Assembly: GCA_009602725.1 (NCBI GenBank)
Contig: WELB01000232.1
Coordinates: 49,134-61,761, forward strand
Direction: 5' to 3'
DNA length: 12,628 bases
Origin: Spirogloea muscicola
Lineage: Eukaryota > Streptophyta > Zygnematophyceae > Spirogloeales > Spirogloeaceae
Below the pieces are notes generated by a model. It saw only the letters and a list, made by a program, of their open reading frames with translations, made no database searches and was not told where the DNA came from. The number at the start of each line of letters is the position of its first letter. Within the stretch, counting starts at the first letter, position 1. A program made the translations under genes and the position numbers. Below are positions 1 through 6,918 of the stretch, piece by piece.

Positions 1-30
1 CGCCCCCCCTCCCTCCTCCCCCCCTCCATA

Positions 31-41
31 TTTGGCGCGAA
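31..41 (+). promoter_or_regulatory. E2F-like binding site upstream of unidentified gene
   Basis: The sequence TTTGGCGCGAA matches the E2F consensus TTTSSCGC and is nearly palindromic, the strong form of the site. It lies about 190 bases before the ATG at 221, just after a pyrimidine-rich stretch, so it could sit in the promoter or 5' leader. In plants such sites are typical of genes for DNA replication, repair and the S phase. Function here is inferred from motif and position only. Confidence 0.45.
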
Positions 42-220
42 GCAGCCGCGGGCCAGACTCGTACGCCCCGGCCGCGCCCACTCCCGCCACGGCCGCGCCT
101 CCTCCCCCCCTCCTCCGCGCCCGCGGCCCGCCGCTGAGGCCGCCGTCGCGCCGCGAGCCCAAGTGGGCGTCGCGCCCCACGCCGGCGCCGCCGTCGGCGG
201 GCTCGCGGAGTCCCGGCGCC

Positions 221-475
221 ATGGACGACGACGGCGGCGGGCAGCTGATCGAGCGCCCCACGGTGCACGGCTGCGACATCGGGAGCTGCGACCTCACCGG
301 CGCCGTCCTCCTCACCTCCCTCCACCTCCTCAGCACCTCCCTCCACGCCGCCGCCGCCACCGCCGCGCCCGCCCTTCAGCAGCCCGGCTTCGCCGCCTCG
401 GCCTCTGGCTCCGTCGCATGCAAGCTGGCCAACGGCAGCGGCCGCGCCGACAGGTGGCAGGGCCACAGCAGCTTG
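221..475 (+). CDS. First exon of an unidentified spliced gene
   Basis: I do not recognise this product. The ATG at 221 has a strong plant start context (GCGCCATGG), and 85 codons run in phase 0 to TTG|GTGAGG, a good 5' splice site; an in-frame TAG follows at once, so splicing is needed. The frame is also open upstream to position 32 but has no ATG there. The peptide starts with an acidic/glycine run (MDDDGGG), then a Cys-containing segment (CDIGSCDLTG, residues 18-27), a Leu/Ser helix-like stretch (28-42) and an alanine-rich part. The exon sits in a GC-rich block like those at the starts of the other two complete genes, behind an E2F-like site. The gene would be convergent with the transporter gene ending at 1989. 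An alternative donor (CAG|GTGGCA, near 453) is possible. Confidence 0.42.
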
Positions 476-831
476 GTGAGGTAGCCTCTCACCAGCAGCC
501 CCGCCACCGGCCGCTGGTCGTGCCGAGCTCAGGTGCCCGCTGCGACTCGGCTCTCAAGGCCCTGCGCCGCTCATCGCCAGCCCAGAGCAGCGACCGCTGC
601 CGAGCTGTGACGGGTGTCAAGCCGGCCCTGTACATAAGACAGCTGTACTTCCATAGACTAGACCTCTCCGCGCCAGCCAATGGCCGCGTGCGACAGCGCA
701 AGCAAGCTGTGTCACAAAGGCCATCTTGTCTAGCTTCTTGAACAATTTTTGCAGTACAATGATCAACGTTTCACGAGTCCAATGATTGTCAAGCTCCACC
801 GTATACTGCTTCAGTCATGTGATCTTCACAG

Positions 832-951
832 TACAGAGAATTGCCAATGTTGCAACTCATGCTGCACTCCATGCCAAATGAGGTCCTCGTGACTAGACAA
901 CTTAGGCTTGGTGAGAGGCCCTTGAGGGCCTATGTGAATGGAGCAACATGC
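832..951 (+). CDS. Candidate internal exon of the unidentified gene
   Basis: Forty codons lie between an acceptor (CTTCACAG at 824-831) and a donor (ATGC|GTAGGT). Both ends are in phase 0, matching the phase-0 end of the exon at 221-475. An in-frame TGA lies just before the acceptor. The peptide reads like real protein: an amphipathic start (YRELPMLQLMLHSMPNE) followed by VTRQLRLGERPLRAYVNG. The R-x-Y-V-N-G pattern faintly recalls the strand in RecN/SMC-type ATPases, but no Walker A motif is visible upstream, so I do not assign that family. It may be the second exon, with an intron of about 356 bases, or an exon-like accident. Confidence 0.3.
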
Positions 952-1988
952 GTAGGTAGCCTTCATCAATCCAGCTATCTGCCAATCCCAAGCCCCTCCA
1001 ACTAACTTTCGCAGTCAATCATCAAACTGAACCTCCAGCTGCTAGTGTTGCAGTGTGAGGGCCATTTGAAGGACTGTACAGACATTACTGGTGTACTTGA
1101 CCACAGCCGTAATAGTCGCATAAGTACAAGCCTGCCATCAATATCTCGCCAACAGCGCGGTGCACAACAGCAGCAGAGCTGTACACCTGGAATGGTCATT
1201 GCAAGGCAGCACACCTCACACGTGGCCAAGACGAGAAATGGTCGATCACGTTAACTTGGCCACATGAATGAATGAATGAAGAGACGACCCAACCGGGAGG
1301 CCTTGCCACAACCTTTGACAGCAAAGCGTGCTGCAATGAATAGGTAGTAACCGCCAATTTATGCACGTGTTCAGGGTGGGGAGAGGGGAGGAGATGACAG
1401 CGTGCACAAAGTAACAAGCTGCTCCACCAGGACAGGCTGCCCGACCCCTCACAAGACTGGGTGGCCTATCTTGGCAACTCCTTCTCGCTCTGACTTCGAG
1501 CCAAATGGTTGGCCTGCAAACACTCAGCTTGATTTATTGGCTTCTGCAGGCTTCTGCAAGAAACTATATTCGTCCTCAACCAGTCAATAGCATTAAAGAA
1601 GCTCCACGACACTTGCACTCTTGATCAAAAGCAACAATTCAAGTTTTGCCAAGCAAAGCAAGTAGTAGCGGCTTACAATACCCACCTCCTCATTAGCTCC
1701 TGCTGTCATGTTGAGCAATGATGTAGCAATATCGCTTGACCTGTGGACATGTGATAGTCGGCTTCAGCCACAACAGATCAACTGGATTCTCAAGAATGTA
1801 CCAGCCATTCATCATGAATGTCAGACCAAACAGTAAAGCAGAATGTATATGCAATGCACGTAATTCCGACAGCAAGAGCACTCGTGCACAAGTCGCAAGT
1901 GAGAGCAATTAAGAGCAACTAGGTACTTAGATGGATATGGACCACACGGAAATCAAAATTGTTGTTGTACAGGTGCCAAAAGGGAGAC
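952..1988 (+). other. Probable rest of the unidentified plus-strand gene, exons unresolved
   Basis: Several exon-like stretches lie here. From 1015, after a CTTTCGCAG acceptor, a phase-0 frame begins SIIKLNLQLLVLQCEGHLKD, with a possible donor at 1091 (CTG|GTGTAC). From 1550, after a TTCTGCAG acceptor, a frame reads LLQETIFVLNQSIALKKL and onward to a possible donor at 1662 (CAA|GTAGTA). From about 1697 another frame contains SNDVAISLDLW, then QINWILKNVPAI, with a possible donor (CA|GTAAAG) near 1831. All three look more like protein than chance frames, but their phases do not join simply, so I give no gene model. A GAAT microsatellite lies at 1264-1280. The 3' end should fall before the transporter stop at 1989. 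Confidence 0.22.
1264..1280 (+). repeat. GAAT tetranucleotide microsatellite
   Basis: About four tandem copies of a four-base unit (ATGA/GAAT phase) occur without interruption in a presumed intron. Confidence 0.85.
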
Positions 1989-1992
1989 TCAC
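1987..1992 (-). other. Perfect 5' splice-site consensus overlapping the transporter stop codon
   Basis: On the minus strand the last exon reads ACACC|GTGAGT, so the TGA stop at 1991-1989 lies inside a perfect donor hexamer. The transcript could end at this stop or be spliced onward to a longer tail. No downstream tail exon was recognised. Confidence 0.4.
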
Positions 1993-4900
1993 GGTGTGGT
2001 CTGCTCTATCGCGTCCCAGTCTTTTGGAGATGCTTGCTGTGCCTCCGAAGAGAAGAACTAGAGACAGCAGAGCAGGTTACGTGAGGACAAAATGCAACAG
2101 CAGCACAACGTTTTTTGTGGCCTACTTATCAAATAGAAGATTAAGCTTGCATGAATATATTTCATTTAAATGCAATTAATGATAGACGCTTTAGCTCAGT
2201 ATGAAATCGTATGGTGACAATCGTGAGTGAGCTAGCAGCCACGTTCACAGCTACAACTGCCTGCTACTTTGCCTCTCTGCTCCAAGCTGTGAGCTGTTGA
2301 TCCAAGCTGTGAGCTGTTGAGCATCCATTCTTTTACATGTGGCTTGTTAAGGACTTTGCTGTATCAGCAACAATACACATCCAGACCGCTCAACCTTAGC
2401 CTCCACACATGCAATGCTTGGGGCACCCACAGTTCCCAGCCTGAAATTTTGGAAGACATACCTGGTGCATCGAGATGAGCACCACTGATATTCCCAGGAC
2501 GAAGTTTATTGTCAAAGAGTGATGGAAGAGAGCTGCTGACGCCAAGCCGGTAAATATTGTTGCAATCGTGGATGAGTACTTCTTCAGGATGGTATCTACA
2601 TGAGCACGAGTCAGCAACCCTGTGAGCTGTCTGTTTCATTCAGCTGCTGACGTAAGATTACCCGAGGGCTTGACTTGACCTTTCTGCAGCAAGCTCTCAG
2701 GCAACAAGCGTGTGAAGCGGCAGAGACTAGGACTTCGACGAGGACAGAATTTTGGACCTGCATATTTGAAGAAGAATGATGAGAGCATCCCTTGCAGGGC
2801 ATTGTTGACAATCAAGAACATGGTCGCCTTTGAGTGGCCTTTTAGTATATTATATCCGTCTCCACCTGCTCAAAACTCAAACTGCAATCAGTACACAGCG
2901 CAAGCTGTTGATGCCCTTCAACAGCTACCTCCACTCCAGCATGTGCTGTACAAGGGGAGAGAATGAGGTGCAGACACGAGGGATGATTATTAGGTTCCAT
3001 TGCAAGCATGCGGCTCAAGGCCTCACCACCAGCCGAATTCAGAAGGATGATGCCCATGAAGTTGAAAGCTGCACCATAGCAGTACATGAAGAGGTTCTGT
3101 ATGGCACAACTTTGGTGCCTTAGTATTCTGTTTGGATGTTCAGCTTGTCAATTGCCTCACAAAAAGGTGGAAAACATCACAGCTGATGGCAATCATGTGA
3201 GCTGACAGGCCAGCGGAACAAATAGCCATAGAGTCTGCTAAATCTTAGCAGATCAAGGCTTGCCAACTTTCAGCTTAACTGACAAAGAAGAATCTCGGAA
3301 GTACAGTTACTGGCAAGCATAGCTCCGAGCACTCACCTGTAAGTGTACGCTGGTCTCAAATTGGCTCTTTAGAGCGTACTCATTGTATACAGACGCCATT
3401 GAGGGTATACTTATCTGTCACAAATTCCAAGCTGCTGTGGTTAGCTTACCAAGAGTTTGCAAGTCAAAGGGCCACAAAGGGGCTTATGCCAAGCCTCATG
3501 GACTCAAGACCAGGTACATTTTTGCAGAGTGCTTTGCAGCATGTGGCTGCTTCTGAAGATTCTATGCTGCTATAGAATCTATGCTGCTTACATGTCTCTG
3601 TGCAGCAGCATGAGGTAAATAAGCCGTCTATCACTTCTGTTGGGCAAAAGAGGCTGGAGACAGAGAGTAGGGCATGCGAATTGGCACCCACAGACAAGAA
3701 GGTGTACAGCCAGGCTATTGAAGAGACTGGAGAGAGGGTGCTGGCAGGTCCACAGGGCATCTGGTTTACGCTGATGCCGATGAGCAAGAGTACCAGAGCC
3801 TCCCACTGTACATGCGGTGAACCTATACCTCACTGGTTAAAAAGGGCACCGTTCACCGGCATTTAGATAGCAGGAGGATCATCAGTACAAGAGGCCGAGA
3901 GCGATGAGAAAAGTGGGAACAACCTGCATGGCAGTGAAGCGGCGTTTCATCACGACTCTCAGCAAAATTGCTATCATGAGGACCTGGAGCCACGGAGTAA
4001 CATTGATGTCAATCTCTCGTAGGGTGACCCACATGATTATTAGAGGAGCTTCAACTTGTTAAGTACTACTTTTGGAAGTCTGGTATCCTTGATCTACTTA
4101 TCACACTTGATTACACAGTAAGGCCTCCATCAAGTGCAATGAAGATAATGACTTTGGTAATCACCAAGCTGGAGCTTAGAGCTGATGGCTGTGGACTTCG
4201 CACAGCTGACCCAACGTTTGCAAGGAGAGGCCAACATTGGCTAGGAGACAGCAGGGTCCATGCAAGGGGCTTGTCACTCTTACCTTCAAGTTGCTCAGCA
4301 TCTTCACCGTAGCCGGCTTGAAGTAGAGCTAGTCAGAGTACAGGAGATTTGAGCTTAAGCTGTCAGAATTCTGCAACTTGAGATGAAGAGTGCACAACAG
4401 TACAAGGTACAGTATGCCCGATGCAGCGTGCTCCAGGTAAGGCATCATACCGTTAAGATGTCACTGAACACACCTGCATGATAAATTTGAGGTAGTTGTT
4501 GATTGCGTACAAAATTGAGGGGACTGCTAGTAGAGAGTTCTCTTTTGCAGCCTGCAGACAAGGCAGCAAGTGTGGCAGTGACGACCACATTGATGTAAGG
4601 AATGGAACACCCAGTGGGGCAGAGGCCGCGTGTGCAGCTGAAGTGATTGAACATGAGCAGGCTTAAGTCCTGACTCTGTGACGAAGCGCTTGCTGTGACG
4701 AAGCGCTTGAATCAGAAACTAAAGTGAATCAGCACTCATTGAGGATGTAGCAGTGGCATATCTGTAGCTAATTTTCCAAACCTCTAAGGGTCAAGGTATT
4801 CAGAGTTGCATAACCTGACACCTTGGCAGCTATTTTATGATCGCACGGTCTAGCCACTTGGACTCAGCTGACTCTGAGTCAAGGCAAGATTGACCTGGGG

Positions 4901-5666
4901 AAGTATCAACCTTAATCACTGCAGGGACCTCAAAGTGACGCTTGTCACCTGGTTTTTGTTTGCGTATCTGGTGAATTGGATCAGTCAGACATGTGTTACT
5001 GAGTGCTTGTGGATACTCTGCTTGCATCACACAGCAACTTTAGCAACAATGTTGATGAATCTCTTGATGATGGATGATCCCAGATTATCTCAGGATGTGC
5101 CTTTTGAGTATCGAACTGCACCTGGACAATGATGATGATGATTGCAAAGACCATCTTCGCAAGTTCCACAAGGAGATTGACACTGATTGGACTGAAAAGG
5201 AATTTCCCATCCACCTTCGACATATGCACAAGGATGGGCTGCACAGGACAAGAGTGTGCTGAACAGGTGTTCATGATGCATCTCCTTGCTCATTGCAAAG
5301 CCTGCTCGGTCAGATAAGGGCCGGCGTGCTGATCAACAAGATCGCTGCTGCTAGCTATGCTGAACTTGTGACCAAGCAAGGCAACTGTGTTCCCTGCGAG
5401 CTACTTAGCTAACCTGACCTTCTCTTAGTGATGTCGGTGCATTCTGTTCGGTGCCATGACAGCAGCTTCTGAACGAGCAGCTGACTGACCTGCATGCCAA
5501 TGAGAATGCAGTCCCCGGCCACCAAGAAGACATTGAAGGCCCGCCACTTCAGAGCCTGCAGCTCTCTGTGCTTGCCGTAGGCCACGGACGTTGACTTGCG
5601 GCCGCCGCCTGGCTGCGCCGCCAGCGCGGAGCCGCAGGTGGGACATTGCAACAGGCTCTCTTTCAT
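1989..5666 (-). CDS. Nucleotide-sugar transporter, UTR6/CMP-sialic acid transporter-like, 12 exons
   Basis: This is a membrane antiporter expected in Golgi or ER, exchanging a cytosolic nucleotide sugar for a nucleoside monophosphate. Exons, in transcript order: 5666-5490, 5238-5122, 4967-4911, 4551-4474, 4328-4284, 3983-3924, 3805-3692, 3414-3337, 3096-3027, 2865-2758, 2595-2462, 2057-1989. All introns are GT-AG, the frame is unbroken, and the product has 368 residues. Markers of the plant UTR6-type SLC35A-like family are the N-terminal CPTC (8-11), HMSKVDGKF after VAGDCILIG (64-72), [17 protein letters not shown] (124-140), [12 protein letters not shown] (147-158), LLIGISVNQ (185-193), [11 protein letters not shown] (223-233) and the tail-side [15 protein letters not shown] (304-318). 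About ten membrane spans are expected. The start is ATG 5666 (MKESLLQ); the preceding in-frame GTG is not a start. The C-terminus is shorter than I recall for land-plant relatives (about 400 residues). Substrate is not predictable; plants lack ordinary sialic acid, so the family name is not a function. Confidence 0.93.
2281..2320 (+). repeat. Two perfect tandem copies of a 20-base unit
   Basis: The unit TCCAAGCTGTGAGCTGTTGA occurs at 2281-2300 and again at 2301-2320 without mismatch, inside the last intron of the transporter gene (2461-2058). It looks like a recent slippage or duplication event. Confidence 0.95.
4676..4709 (+). repeat. Two perfect tandem copies of a 17-base unit
   Basis: The unit CTGTGACGAAGCGCTTG occurs at 4676-4692 and 4693-4709, in the third intron of the transporter gene. 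Each copy contains the palindrome AAGCGCTT. Confidence 0.95.
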
Positions 5667-6104
5667 CACCGCTCGGCCCTGCTTCCCGGCTCACGGCAAG
5701 CGACCCCTGGCTGCCATTCCCAAATCATCTCTGCACATCTCCAAGAGGCCCCGCTCCGACGTCGCTACCACTGAACGCCGAGAGCCGAGCCTTCTCAACT
5801 GTGCCTCTACAGATGATGGTCGTCCCGCTCGTGCCAGCTGCGAACTCCAGGGCCAGTGGCGGCTGGTGGTCGCAGATTTGCCAACTGACAGCAAGCCTCG
5901 GCCGTAGTGTCCTGAAGAGGCTAAACGGGCCCGCCGCTGTGAGCGCCATCGCTTGAGCAATCATTGGCCGCCATCGCGCTGCGACCTATCGGCCGCGCCA
6001 AGCTGCGGCAATCGAGCGCCGCAGACTCCCCTCCCTCCCACAGTCCGCCGCGAACTGGCCCGCACAGCGAGGGTCGTCGGCAGGCTCGGCGCCCCAGGGC
6101 GGAC

Positions 6105-6168
6105 CGGCGGCGGCGGGCAGCGATGGCGGTGGCGGTGGCGGCGGCGGCGAGGGCAGCGGCGGCGGCGG
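6105..6168 (+). repeat. Imperfect GGC/GGT triplet repeat next to an undetermined base
   Basis: Runs of GGC and GGT triplets fill this stretch, and the only undetermined base of the window follows at 6169. The repeat probably caused the base-calling or assembly problem, and its true length may differ. In the plus frame starting at ATG 6123 it would encode an Ala/Val run; I treat this as a repeat effect. Confidence 0.8.
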
Positions 6169-6547
6169 NCTGCCTCGCGGTCGCGCCTGCCGTTGCCGCA
6201 CGCACTCGCGGCGGCCGCCGCGCCGGCAGCCGGCGGGGTTCGAATCTCCGTCGGGGGCCCACCACCGAGCGTTGCTCTTTGCTATGTCTTTCGTGATTTA
6301 TGAAGCCCCATGTTTGGCACTAGCTCCTGTTCGAACGATGTGTTGGCTTAAAATCTAAATTGGCCACCCTTACGCTTCATGGCACCCGCGCCGTTTTCTC
6401 CCTTCCAGGGTCCGCAGCCAGACACAGGACGTCGGGCCGTCTGCCGCCGGCTCCCCCTGTGACCGGGGGCCCGTCTCCGTCAACTAGACGGCGCGCCGAC
6501 TGGCCCCCTCCGGCAACGCCGGCCGGCCAGCGTCCGAGCTGGCAGTC

Positions 6548-6671
6548 GACGTGGACAAGAAAATCCGCCGTGACAAACACTCGGACCTGCCGATTGGCCG
6601 ACATCAGCAGCTGCGTGCCGCGTATTGGCCACCACTTCCGCCGACGTGGACACCTGCCAGTTGCCACGTGG
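6548..6671 (+). promoter_or_regulatory. Cluster of three ACGTGG (ABRE/G-box) motifs, one joined to a DRE core
   Basis: GACGTGG occurs at 6548-6554 and 6643-6649, in the shared longer word CGACGTGGACA, and the palindrome CCACGTGG lies at 6664-6671. GCCGAC, a DRE/CRT core, overlaps the second copy at 6640-6645. The cluster is 250-370 bases before the hydrolase ATG. In land plants ACGTGG boxes bind bZIP factors of the ABA pathway (or bHLH factors for the G-box), and DRE cores bind DREB factors. Stress control of the hydrolase is inferred from motifs alone; chance occurrence in GC-rich DNA remains possible. Confidence 0.45.
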
Positions 6672-6918
6672 TGACCGCGCGGCGCCCGTCAATCAGTGGC
6701 GCGGGGCAACCCCCCCGCCCCGAAGCAGTCATCACCTTAACGGCGGAGATTACTGTCGATTAGTCTGGAGCTTGAGTGTGCAGCTGCCATTGGCAAAGTG
6801 ACCCCGCAGACGGACGCCCGCGCCGCGCCCGGCACCCCGCCGCCGCCGCCGCCGCAGCTCCGGCCATCGCATCTGGCCGCCGCGAGCGCTGTTGCGCCAA
6901 TCTCGCAGCGGTAACGGC

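Larger units (their letters stand above)
5667..6918. promoter_or_regulatory. Divergent intergenic region between transporter and hydrolase genes
   Basis: This 1.25 kb stretch must hold both promoters, as the transporter is read leftward from 5666 and the hydrolase rightward from 6919. It is very GC- and CpG-rich from 5667 to about 6300 and again near 6840, and less so around 6300-6370. Inverted CCAAT boxes (ATTGG) occur near 5963, 6592, 6624 and 6787, and the palindrome CGACGTCG lies at 5757-5764. No clear TATA box was found for either gene. Long open frames exist on both strands (for example plus 5964-6296 and minus 5921-6265), but they are GC-rich, repeat-driven and show no recognisable domain, so I do not call them genes. 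Confidence 0.7.

Noticed and set aside
1693-1908. Minus-strand 71-codon frame with hydrophobic segments, considered as an extra transporter exon
   Set aside because: The transporter already ends with a stop at 1989 after a complete set of family motifs, and this frame matches no part of the family tail.
1931-2179. 82-codon plus-strand frame
   Set aside because: It is the antisense shadow of the last transporter exon and its flanking introns.
6237-6246. GGTTCGAATC, a match to the tRNA B-box
   Set aside because: A T-arm stem can be drawn (CGGGG/CTCCG), but no matching 5' acceptor strand, D-arm or A-box was found 50-80 bases upstream.
5964-6296. 110-codon Arg/Ala-rich frame in the divergent region, with a transit-peptide look after ATG 6123
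   Set aside because: It is driven by the GGC repeat and contains the undetermined base; frames on both strands are open here simply because GC-rich DNA has few stops.
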